Source: Anaerolineales bacterium
GTDB lineage: Bacteria > Chloroflexota > Anaerolineae > Aggregatilineales > J027
Assembly: GCA_020634155.1 (NCBI GenBank)
Contig: JACKCI010000002.1
Coordinates: 1,640,917 to 1,704,916 of the forward strand
DNA: 64,000 nt
Direction: 5' to 3'
Under the pieces are notes generated by a model. The model was not told where the DNA came from. It saw only the letters and a program-made list of their open reading frames with translations, and did not search any database. Shown one piece after another: positions 52,431 through 60,272 of the stretch; positions within the stretch are counted from its first letter, which is position 1, and each line of letters opens with the position of its first letter. Position numbers and translations under genes: made by a program.

Positions 52431-53123
52431 GTGGGAACCCAAACCAGTGTAATTCAAACCATTGACCTCTGTAAATCGCTCCCAATGGGCGGTCAACAAC
52501 TCGAAATCCTCAGCAAGGTCTCGATTGATATTCAACGGGCGGAGATGGTCGCAGTGGTAGGGCCATCAGGAAGTGGCAAGAGTACCCTGATGGGCTTGAT
52601 TGGCGGCCTTGATTCGCCAACCTCTGGTCAAGTTATCATTGATGGGGTAGACATCACCCACCTCAATGAGCGGGCATTAACCCGTATGCGTAACGAGAAG
52701 ATCGGCTTTGTGTTTCAAGACTATAACCTTGTACCCACCCTTGATGCGCTGGAAAATGTCATGCTGCCGATGCAGTTTTCGCGCAGTCGGCGGAGCGGGG
52801 CCAAGCAACGTGCCCAAGACCTTTTGGCGATGTTGGGTCTAGATAAGCGGTTACATCATTCCTACAAGCAACTTTCGGGCGGGGAACAGCAACGGGTGGT
52901 GATTGCGCGGGCCTTGGCGAACCAACCGCCTATCTTGCTTTGTGATGAGCCAACGGGTAATCTCGATAAAGCCTCAACCGCGCTTGTAATTGAGGCCCTG
53001 TTTGAAATACGCGAGGCGATGGGAACGACCATTGTGGTGGTAACCCATAGTCCGGCACTGGCTGAGTTATTGGATCGCAAAATTGTACTCGTGGATGGGA
53101 AAATCAATGAACAACGTCAGTAA
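52431..53123 (+). CDS. ABC transporter ATPase, LolD/MacB type, without adjacent permease
   Basis: 230 residues from GTG 52431. Walker A GPSGSGKST, Q-loop FVFQDYNLVP, signature LSGGEQQRV, Walker B ILLCDEPTGNLD, switch His in VTHSPAL. The sequence belongs to the LolD/FtsE/MacB/Salivaricin-type group. No FtsX/MacB permease is adjacent; instead the end overlaps an acyltransferase gene by 17 bases. The permease may be elsewhere, or the ATPase may work with a lipid pathway. Confidence 0.92.
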   Translation: MGTQTSVIQTIDLCKSLPMGGQQLEILSKVSIDIQRAEMVAVVGPSGSGKSTLMGLIGGLDSPTSGQVIIDGVDITHLNERALTRMRNEKIGFVFQDYNLVPTLDALENVMLPMQFSRSRRSGAKQRAQDLLAMLGLDKRLHHSYKQLSGGEQQRVVIARALANQPPILLCDEPTGNLDKASTALVIEALFEIREAMGTTIVVVTHSPALAELLDRKIVLVDGKINEQRQ

Positions 53124-54144
53124 GAGTCAAATCCGTCTGCGTCGCATCTTACGCTGGATTGCCCTCATCGTCGGTAAAATCTTCACGCGCACCACCGTCA
53201 AAGGCCGTGAACACATCCCTACTGAGGGGCCAGTGCTATTTGCGGGCAATCACCTCTCGACCTATGACCCTGTGCTGATGATGGTTTATCTGCCCAAGAA
53301 TGTGCAGATTGTCGGCCCCGGTGACTTTAAGCTGCTGTGGCCCGCCAATTGGATAGTGGAGAATCTCGGCCTCATCTTGACCAAGCGGGGCGCGATTGAC
53401 CGCCAGAGCATCAAGCAAATGGAGGAAGTGCTAAAAGGCAATGGGCTGTTGGCACTCTTTCCAGAGGGCGGCACATGGGAAAAAGCTCTAGAGGATGTCA
53501 AATCCGGCGCAGCTTATCTTTCACAGACGACTAATGCCCGCATTGTGCCTGTTGCGCTGGGTGGTACCTATCAGGTATGGAGCAAAATGGCCCGTCTCAA
53601 GCGACCCCGTATCACGGTCACATTTGGTGAGCCGTTACCGCCTGTGCAAGTGAGTGGAGACCGTAAAACGCGCCAACAAGAACTCCAAGACGCCAGTGTG
53701 GACTTGATGAAGCGTATCTATGCCATGCTACCCGAAGCTGACCAGCGTTTTTATGATGAAATTCCGCGTCAACGGTTTGCGGCGGAGTTGAGTTTCACCC
53801 CAGAAGTCAGCCTATCCGAGCCAATGCCTGACCTTAGCGGCCTAACGGAACTCATCAGTAAGCCTAATCTATTTAGCCCGCTTCACCGCAATGCAGCATT
53901 GCCGCTCAAGCCCTTTGTGCAGCGTTTAGGGCGTTATACACCAGCCGATGAATTTGAACAGGCGGTATACGCCTTGCAGGATGCCTTCAATACAACATTT
54001 AAGGGCTATTTGGAATATCGGCTAGGGGATGAGAAGGCAGCGCGAATCTATTCTGAGCTAGAGACATTGCTGCCGATTGCTCAAGCGGCAGTAAAGGCGG
54101 ACGCGGCCATTTGCTATACCCCGCGCATGTGGGTAGAGCCTTAG
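53107..54144 (+). CDS. plsC: Acylglycerophosphate acyltransferase (PlsC family) with C-terminal extension
   Basis: 345 residues from ATG 53107. Motif HX4D in FAGNHLSTYDPV, then FPEGGTWEK (motif III) and VPVALGGTYQVW. PlsC acylates lysophosphatidate to phosphatidate at the membrane. The C-terminal 130 residues beyond the catalytic domain are helical and not seen in the minimal enzyme. Translationally coupled to the preceding ABC ATPase. The stop interlocks (TTAG) with the convergent STAS gene. Confidence 0.88.
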   Translation: MNNVSKSQIRLRRILRWIALIVGKIFTRTTVKGREHIPTEGPVLFAGNHLSTYDPVLMMVYLPKNVQIVGPGDFKLLWPANWIVENLGLILTKRGAIDRQSIKQMEEVLKGNGLLALFPEGGTWEKALEDVKSGAAYLSQTTNARIVPVALGGTYQVWSKMARLKRPRITVTFGEPLPPVQVSGDRKTRQQELQDASVDLMKRIYAMLPEADQRFYDEIPRQRFAAELSFTPEVSLSEPMPDLSGLTELISKPNLFSPLHRNAALPLKPFVQRLGRYTPADEFEQAVYALQDAFNTTFKGYLEYRLGDEKAARIYSELETLLPIAQAAVKADAAICYTPRMWVEP

Positions 54145-54491
54145 TGCCAGTGGCTATCAGCTAAGGCCGTCTTATATGAATCGTAGATTGGGATTACTAA
54201 ATCGGCCCCATTGAGATAAAGCGTTTCATAGACATCGGGACGGGGGTTGCTAATGGACATGCGGCCCCCAAACTCGGTAACCGTCCCAAAAGCCTCCACG
54301 AGTAGCCCTACCCCATAGCTGGACAAGTAATCGACATACGTAAAATCAAGGACAATAATCTGACCGGGGTAATGTTCAATAATGGCCCAGAGCGACCCTT
54401 CGATGCCTTGGCAGCCAGACACGTCCAACTCGCCGTAAAAGACAATTACGGCGCTTTGAGGTGAAACCGCATAGTGCTTGAATGTTGCCAT
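54141..54491 (-). CDS. STAS-domain protein (anti-sigma factor antagonist-like)
   Basis: 116 residues forming one STAS domain: VIVFYGELDVSGCQGIE, IIVLDFTYVDYLSSYGVGLL, then GRMSISNP. Ser at the DYLSS position is the usual phosphorylation site of SpoIIAA-like antagonists. No anti-sigma kinase is nearby. ATG 54491 opens into the AT-rich gap that also holds the promoter of the rightward operon. Confidence 0.85.
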   Translation of the reverse strand: MATFKHYAVSPQSAVIVFYGELDVSGCQGIEGSLWAIIEHYPGQIIVLDFTYVDYLSSYGVGLLVEAFGTVTEFGGRMSISNPRPDVYETLYLNGADLVIPIYDSYKTALADSHWH

Positions 54492-54571
54492 GGACTATAA
54501 GTGCCTTGATTAAGCCAACTTAATACAATCATATCTGATTCATTCTGGGGGAAGCGCCTATTTTTGTCAAT

Positions 54572-54601
54572 AAACTGTTTTGATTTGCAAACAAACAGTT
54601 T
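54572..54601. repeat. Operator-like inverted repeat before the eight-gene operon
   Basis: AAACTGTTT (54572-54580) and AAACAGTTT (54593-54601) are perfect inverted copies, 21 bases centre to centre, that is two helical turns. There is no T-run, so it is not an obvious terminator. It lies between the STAS start and the operon and could bind a dimeric regulator. Confidence 0.5.
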
Positions 54602-54636
54602 CACCATCACACTTCAAAGAATTGGCCTATAAATTT

Positions 54637-54663
54637 TTGGCATCGCTTAAGCTATGTTATACT
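54637..54663 (+). promoter_or_regulatory. Possible promoter of the eight-gene operon
   Basis: TTGGCA (54637-54642), a short 15-base spacer, TATACT (54658-54663). If used, transcription begins near 54670 and translation at ATG 54672 with almost no leader; ATG 54654 would then lie inside the promoter. Confidence 0.35.
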
Positions 54664-54671
54664 CACAACCA

Positions 54672-54944
54672 ATGGACGAATTACACGAGCGACTTGAACC
54701 AACCGCCATTCGCTGGGGCCAATTTCTTCAGCACTACGGACTCGCCCACCTCTTGGCAGGATTACTGGAGGTTGGTGAACCCTTGGCGATGATTGGCGCA
54801 CAATTGCTCTATATGGCACAGCCCGTGCTGGCCTTGATGGTGCGCCCAGAGGGTATTCAAGATTGGGCGCAATTGCTGGAAACACCGGGAGGGCTATCGT
54901 GGTTTCGCCAACAACTAACAAGTGTGCAGGCTGACGATGAATAG
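54672..54944 (+). CDS. Small helical protein, first gene of the operon
   Basis: 90 residues from ATG 54672 (96 from ATG 54654). The middle is hydrophobic (HLLAGLLEVGEPLAMIGAQLLY) and may contain one membrane or buried helix; the tail is polar (RQQLTSVQADDE). No family recognised. The stop overlaps the next start by eight bases, so it is coupled to the DUF6754-like gene. Confidence 0.65.
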   Translation: MDELHERLEPTAIRWGQFLQHYGLAHLLAGLLEVGEPLAMIGAQLLYMAQPVLALMVRPEGIQDWAQLLETPGGLSWFRQQLTSVQADDE

Positions 54945-55689
54945 TGAGACAATAACTTATTTCTGGCTACTTTTAACGACGGCCTTTGTTGCTAGTGTAC
55001 TAGGCAGTCTATATACACGGCGGCGGCGCAAACCCTTGCCGTTGCGATCTATTCGAGGCTATCAACTGATGCCTTTGGCGATTGATGCAGCCATTGAGAG
55101 CAATGCTCGTGCTCATATCTCGATTGGGAGCGCAGGGGTGGGGCAAGCCTCAACACTGACGGCATTAGCAGCCTTAACCTTGGTCTATGAACTTGCCGAG
55201 CGCCAAGCCTTTACCCAAAACCTGCCGATTGTTACCCTGTCTGACCCCTTGGGGTTGGCAGTGGCACAAGACACCCTGCGGCGGGCCTATCTGACACGTA
55301 ACAATTTCAAGACCTATCAAGCTTATGCGGCAATGTGGTTTCCCGATGGGGAGCGGTCAGTGGCTTTTGGGGCTGGAATTGCAGCCTTACAGGGCATTGA
55401 AAATATCTCTAGCCACCTATTGCTGGGGCGGTTTGGGGCTGAAATTGCTTTTGTGGGCGAGACCAGTATGCGGCGAGATACTGTGTTTATTGGACATAGT
55501 ACCCAATTAGAGGGCCAAGCCATCGCCTATGTGCAATCCGATGCGGCATTGATTGGTGAGGAGTTATTTGTGGGGGATGCCTACCTCAATCCCAATAATT
55601 CCTCGGCGATGGGACGGGTATTGGCAATGGATACCCTGCGCTGGGTGATTATCGCTGCGATTATTATTGCGGCTTTGGTGAATAGATAG
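54937..55689 (+). CDS. Membrane protein, DUF6754-like
   Basis: 250 residues from ATG 54937. An N-terminal membrane helix (about 5-25) is followed by RRRRK, then a soluble domain of about 195 residues with SAGVGQASTLTALAALTL, an Ala/Gly-rich phosphate-loop-like turn without Walker A, and FVGETSMRRDTVFIGHSTQLEGQA. A C-terminal helix (WVIIAAIIIAALV) ends it. I recall similar proteins in Chloroflexota and archaea under DUF6754; function unknown. Both ends are anchored, so the domain faces one side only. Confidence 0.7.
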   Translation: MNSETITYFWLLLTTAFVASVLGSLYTRRRRKPLPLRSIRGYQLMPLAIDAAIESNARAHISIGSAGVGQASTLTALAALTLVYELAERQAFTQNLPIVTLSDPLGLAVAQDTLRRAYLTRNNFKTYQAYAAMWFPDGERSVAFGAGIAALQGIENISSHLLLGRFGAEIAFVGETSMRRDTVFIGHSTQLEGQAIAYVQSDAALIGEELFVGDAYLNPNNSSAMGRVLAMDTLRWVIIAAIIIAALVNR

Positions 55690-55699
55690 AGGTACAGCC

Positions 55700-56359
55700 T
55701 TGCGAAAACAACGCGCACGATCTGGTAGTTTAGTCGCTGCACTTATCTCAGGTTTGGCACTTATCACCATTTTGGGTTTACTCGATCAAAATGAGGGCGT
55801 GCTTGCCGCTACTGCCGATGGTCTGTTGCAGTTGGTGGCTGTCACGGCAGCATTGGCCCTCCTGATTGGGGTTTTCAATCTGTTGGTGTCCATTCACTTA
55901 CGACGGTTACTGGGGTTGCGTCGGGGGTGGCTCTATAGCCTGTTTACACTCCTTGCAGCCGTTGGCGTTGTATTGGTTTATGTTTTAGATGAAAATGAAT
56001 CTTGGTCAGGTGATTTAAAAGGCGAAACGCTCTCGCCACGCCTCTTTCAAGTATTGCAGATAACCCTTGAATCGGCGCTAGCGGGTTTAATTCTGTTCTT
56101 TTTGGTCTATGCGGCGTACCGATTGCTGCGTAGCCGCGTGACATGGAGCAACTTGCTCTTTGTTATCACTGTGTTGGTGGTGTTGTTGGGGTGGCTCCCC
56201 TCCTCCAATGGCGCGGGCTTGCGAGACTGGGTATTACAAGTCCCAGCAACCGCTGGCGCACGCGGGTTATTGATAGGAGTGGGCCTTGGTACTGTTGTGG
56301 TTGGTATCCGTATCCTAACAGCCCAAGATCGTATCTATAAAAGCACGCCGCGCAATTAA
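55700..56359 (+). CDS. Polytopic membrane protein of unknown function
   Basis: 219 residues from a TTG start at 55700, 10 bases after the previous stop, with GAGGTAC upstream. About six membrane helices with short loops; one polar stretch DENESWSGDLKGE in the middle. No recognised family. Its position between two membrane-anchored proteins of the same transcript implies a membrane complex. Confidence 0.7.
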   Translation: MRKQRARSGSLVAALISGLALITILGLLDQNEGVLAATADGLLQLVAVTAALALLIGVFNLLVSIHLRRLLGLRRGWLYSLFTLLAAVGVVLVYVLDENESWSGDLKGETLSPRLFQVLQITLESALAGLILFFLVYAAYRLLRSRVTWSNLLFVITVLVVLLGWLPSSNGAGLRDWVLQVPATAGARGLLIGVGLGTVVVGIRILTAQDRIYKSTPRN

Positions 56360-56370
56360 AGGCTGTGAAT

Positions 56371-59300
56371 ATGAGCAACTTTGACGATTTGCCAGATTGG
56401 TTGAAAGGGGACATGGACGATGAACCGTCCTCAACACCCGACGACCAAGCCAATTGGACACAACCGCCTAGCAGCGCAGATGATGTCCCTGAACACTTTG
56501 GGGTCACAAGTGCGCTCCCTTGGAGACAAGGGATTTCCGACGACCCCAAACGCCAAACTGCTGGCCTTGGTGATGTTGATTGGGAAAGCCTTGGCAACAC
56601 TGAAGAAGCAAGCGGTGATGCTGATGATTTAGCGTGGCTGAATGAATCGGCCTTTCCTGATGCAGATGCCGACCAAGACCAACCCACTACGGATCATCCA
56701 CAATGGATTGATGACGCAGGCTTTGAGGAACCCGACCTTGACTTGGCCGACTTAGAGGCAGTTAGTGCCGAGTCGATGCCAGATTGGTTAAGTGGCGCTG
56801 AAAGCTTTGGAGATGAGGCGGGCTTCGAGGAACCTGATTTTGACATGGACGACTTGGGGGCTGTTAATGCCGAGTCGATGTCGGACTGGTTCGGTGATGC
56901 TGAGGGCTTTGGCGAGTCCGATAGCTTGTTCTTTGAAGACAGCGATACTACCTATGATACGCCTGCCCCGAACTGGCTTGATGAAGATGCCCTTGAAGAA
57001 GAACCTTCGCCATTGCGAAGCCTAGACGAATTTGAAGGGGAAATTGACCCCGAAGACCTTGATGGATTGCTCCTTGATATCGAAGATGACTTTGCGTTTG
57101 ATGAAGAGCCTGAAACAATTGAACCGCAATCGCAAGAGCCGAAAATTCGACGCTTGGGGGCCAAGAAAGATGTCGATGAAGATGAATTGACCTTTGAGGC
57201 ATGGGAGCGCCTTCAAGAGCAAAAGGAATATGAAACTGACCATGCAGAGGAACTAGCGATTCAAGCCGAAGTTCCCGATTGGTTCCGCGATAATGTTGAA
57301 CTTGGTGACGCCGCAGGCGATGAGTTGGCTTCTATCCTCATTCCTGACCTTGAGGATGCGCCACCGCAAACGCCTGCCCCTCAAGCGGAAATGAAAGCCG
57401 ACTATGTGCCAGAATGGTTTATGGGCCTCGAAGAGCAGAACCTTGAGGACGCGCCAGACTGGATCAAAGAAGCAACAACGAATACCGACCTTGGTTCATT
57501 GACCGATATTTCGGCTTTTGTACCCCCTGAGCCGGAGCAGCCTTCAACGCCAGAACCTGAACTTGCCGAGCCAGACGATGTGCCGGATTGGTTCAAGGGC
57601 ATCGGTGTTGATCTGCCTGATATGACTACTCCAACAGCAGTCGATTCGACCGCAGACTTTGGTCTCCCTAACTTGACGGGCCTACCTGATTTGACGACAT
57701 CTGATCAGGATGTTTTGGTACCAGATTTTATGGCGTCCGATGATTTAGGGTTGCCAGACTTAACCGCTTCTGAGGAAGAAGCTGAAGCGGTCGGCGATGC
57801 GTTCGCTTTCTCAGACATAGGGACGGAAGAGCAAGCCTTTGATTTTCTCGGTCTTGGTGAAGATGAGGATGAACTAGCGACAGGCGATGTGCCAGAGTGG
57901 TTACGTGATTATGCACCCGCCCAAGACCAGCTTACCCAAGACACTGCCTTCCAATTTGAGGATGAATCGGCTCCTGAGATGGATTGGCTCGGCGACCTAT
58001 CCGAAGTCGAGTTTACCGATGAATCTGCGGCTGACTTCTCGGACTTCGCCTCTGAAGTGCCGAAACCTGCGGCAAAGCAGCCCGACCGCGATATTTTGGC
58101 TGGTTCAGGGACACTTGATGAACTATTGGATTTTGTGGAGCATACAGCCCCCAGCGGGCTAGTGCCAGCCCCAAGCGACCGTCGGGTGCTTGCCCAGCAA
58201 TCCCAACAGTTAACGGATTTGTTTGATGGGGTTGATGATGACCTGCTACAAGCCTTAGAGTCGGCATCAGAGAAACCTGCCTCCCAGCCAACCAGTGAGG
58301 CACAACCAGACCTTGTGCTGGCAGAGGTGCCTGACCTCATCGCAGAACTACGGCCTGAAGAGTCCGTCAGGTTACGGGCAGGCGGCATTGAGCTTGAATT
58401 TGCCGAGCAGTCAGAAACCCACCTAGCCACTGAGCTACGGAATTTACATAAGCGGACAAGTGTTCCTTCGGCGTCTGAAAGTATGCCAACGAGTGGCCCC
58501 CTCTCTGGTGTAATGGGTGGATTGGGGATTGTAGGACTGACAACAACGGCTGGTACACCCGCTTCAAGAACGGGACTAGAGGTTACCCCTACGCAAGCCA
58601 CTCGTATAGATGCCTTAGCCGCTATTCTTGAGATTGACCAACCGGATGACTGGCAAGAAGATGAAGGTGAAGCCTTAGCTGAAGTGGAGGCCAAACCCCG
58701 CCGTCGTCGTCGTCAGCGGGCAAAACGCAAACCAGACCGTTATGTGATTGTTTTGCTCCTATTGGCGGCTTTGATTGGGCCGTTCTTGACCGATAGCTTA
58801 CATGTTGGCGAAGCACCCGAAACCCAAGAACTGGGAGTTGACCAACAGGCTGTATTGACTGCTGTTGATACCCTTGAGAATCAAGAACGTGTACTGATAG
58901 CCTTTGAATATGGCCCTACTGCTGCTGGGGAGTTGAATGGGCTGGCGGAGGCTGTCTTGCGGGATGTGATACGGCAAGGCGCAGTGCCAGTGGTTTTGAG
59001 TACCAACCCATTAGGGGCCTTAAATGCTCAAAACTTGATACAAGAGCTGGCTCGTGATACTGCGTTGCTGGACAGCATTGAGCGCGACACACCGCTTGAA
59101 GCAGGACAGGATTATTATGTGTTGCGCTATATCTCTGGTGGTGCAGCATCTATTCGTGGCCTGACCACTAGCGAGATTCTAACAACCTTGATTTTCTCCA
59201 CCGACAGCCGAGGTGAGAAAACAGACCTTGATATTGGCACTGTCGATGCTGATGACTTTGAGATGGTCATAATTATTGGTGAGACCACCGAGGATGTGCG

Positions 59301-59607
59301 GAATTGGGCCGAGCAGTTTGATGTCGTTGGCCTGCCGATGTATGCGCTGGTTACAGCAGCCATTGAACCGCTTACCCAAGCCTATGTTGGGGCAGCTTAT
59401 CGTGGTTATCTGGCGGGCTACCGCGACACCTATCGCTATAACCAGCTACGCAATCCGAAATCTGCTAATGAAACCGATGGTGATTTGCCAGACCCCACTT
59501 TATCCCAATGGTACAGTATGACCCTTGGGGTGGTGATGGTGGCGGTAATCATCACCTTGGGAACCCTGATTAACCTGCTACGTGGACTACGGAGGCGGCG
59601 TGCATGA
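56371..59607 (+). CDS. Large acidic protein with repeated PDW motifs and C-terminal membrane-flanked domain
   Basis: 1078 residues from ATG 56371. Residues 1-780 are very acidic and probably disordered, with about ten short repeats of the type (D/E)xPDW(L/F/I): LPDWLKGD, MPDWLSGAE, VPDWFRDN, VPEWFMG, APDWIKEA, VPDWFKGI, VPEWLRDY. Residues 790-808 form a membrane helix after a basic RRRRRQRAKRK block. Residues 815-1040 are a folded domain (VLIAFEYGPTAAGELNGLAEA) with Rossmann-like alternation, then a last helix (1049-1071) and LRRRRA. The basic block puts the acidic part inside and the folded domain outside. The acidic tail looks like a multivalent dock. No described function. Confidence 0.75.
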   Translation: MSNFDDLPDWLKGDMDDEPSSTPDDQANWTQPPSSADDVPEHFGVTSALPWRQGISDDPKRQTAGLGDVDWESLGNTEEASGDADDLAWLNESAFPDADADQDQPTTDHPQWIDDAGFEEPDLDLADLEAVSAESMPDWLSGAESFGDEAGFEEPDFDMDDLGAVNAESMSDWFGDAEGFGESDSLFFEDSDTTYDTPAPNWLDEDALEEEPSPLRSLDEFEGEIDPEDLDGLLLDIEDDFAFDEEPETIEPQSQEPKIRRLGAKKDVDEDELTFEAWERLQEQKEYETDHAEELAIQAEVPDWFRDNVELGDAAGDELASILIPDLEDAPPQTPAPQAEMKADYVPEWFMGLEEQNLEDAPDWIKEATTNTDLGSLTDISAFVPPEPEQPSTPEPELAEPDDVPDWFKGIGVDLPDMTTPTAVDSTADFGLPNLTGLPDLTTSDQDVLVPDFMASDDLGLPDLTASEEEAEAVGDAFAFSDIGTEEQAFDFLGLGEDEDELATGDVPEWLRDYAPAQDQLTQDTAFQFEDESAPEMDWLGDLSEVEFTDESAADFSDFASEVPKPAAKQPDRDILAGSGTLDELLDFVEHTAPSGLVPAPSDRRVLAQQSQQLTDLFDGVDDDLLQALESASEKPASQPTSEAQPDLVLAEVPDLIAELRPEESVRLRAGGIELEFAEQSETHLATELRNLHKRTSVPSASESMPTSGPLSGVMGGLGIVGLTTTAGTPASRTGLEVTPTQATRIDALAAILEIDQPDDWQEDEGEALAEVEAKPRRRRRQRAKRKPDRYVIVLLLLAALIGPFLTDSLHVGEAPETQELGVDQQAVLTAVDTLENQERVLIAFEYGPTAAGELNGLAEAVLRDVIRQGAVPVVLSTNPLGALNAQNLIQELARDTALLDSIERDTPLEAGQDYYVLRYISGGAASIRGLTTSEILTTLIFSTDSRGEKTDLDIGTVDADDFEMVIIIGETTEDVRNWAEQFDVVGLPMYALVTAAIEPLTQAYVGAAYRGYLAGYRDTYRYNQLRNPKSANETDGDLPDPTLSQWYSMTLGVVMVAVIITLGTLINLLRGLRRRRA

Positions 59608-60272
59608 CCCCTGAACAGTTAGATGTCATCATGGGGTGGGCTGGCCTTGTCCTAACCCTGATGGTATTTAGTTATGTCATCCGTGACAATTTCCTGTATC
59701 GAATTGCCGTACATGTCTTAATTGGTGCGGCGGCTGGCTATGGGGCGATTGCGGCAATCACCAATGTCATCCTCCCGTGGTTTGATGTCACCATTGGTAA
59801 TAGTGACGCGGCTGGTCCAGTACGGGCGATGGGCCTGTTCCCTGTGATATTCGGCCTCTTTCTTGTTCTGAAGTTGCTCCCCCGTTATGCTCATATCGGC
59901 AATTTTGCGGTGCTGATTTTAGTCGGCATCGGCACGGGAGTGGCCTTGGTAGGGGCGGTGATTGGTACCATTATCCCCTTGGTGGGCGAAACAGGCCGCA
60001 GCATGGGGAGTGAGGAAGTTGGCAATGGCTTATTGATGGTGGCGGGTACCATTAGCACCCTAATCTATTTTCAATATATTAGCCGCCAGCGCTTTAATGA
60101 AGACAGCCCACGCCCTGTTTTGGTGATTAGAGTTTTAAGTACCATTGGGCAGGGCTTTATTATCGTGACCCTTGGAGCCTTATACGCAGGCGCAATTGTG
60201 ACGAGCTTGACAATTTTTAACCAACTGATTGCAGATCAAATCCAATTTCTGCTAGAGCGCATTGGGGGATAG
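59604..60272 (+). CDS. Polytopic membrane protein of unknown function
   Basis: 222 residues with about six membrane helices; Gly-rich pairs (GAAAGYGAIAAI, GIGTGVALVGAVIGTIIPL) recall channel or carrier packing. Its ATG overlaps the preceding stop (ATGA), and its stop directly abuts the next ATG. No family recognised. Proportionate to a partner of the large acidic protein. Confidence 0.72.
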   Translation: MTPEQLDVIMGWAGLVLTLMVFSYVIRDNFLYRIAVHVLIGAAAGYGAIAAITNVILPWFDVTIGNSDAAGPVRAMGLFPVIFGLFLVLKLLPRYAHIGNFAVLILVGIGTGVALVGAVIGTIIPLVGETGRSMGSEEVGNGLLMVAGTISTLIYFQYISRQRFNEDSPRPVLVIRVLSTIGQGFIIVTLGALYAGAIVTSLTIFNQLIADQIQFLLERIGG

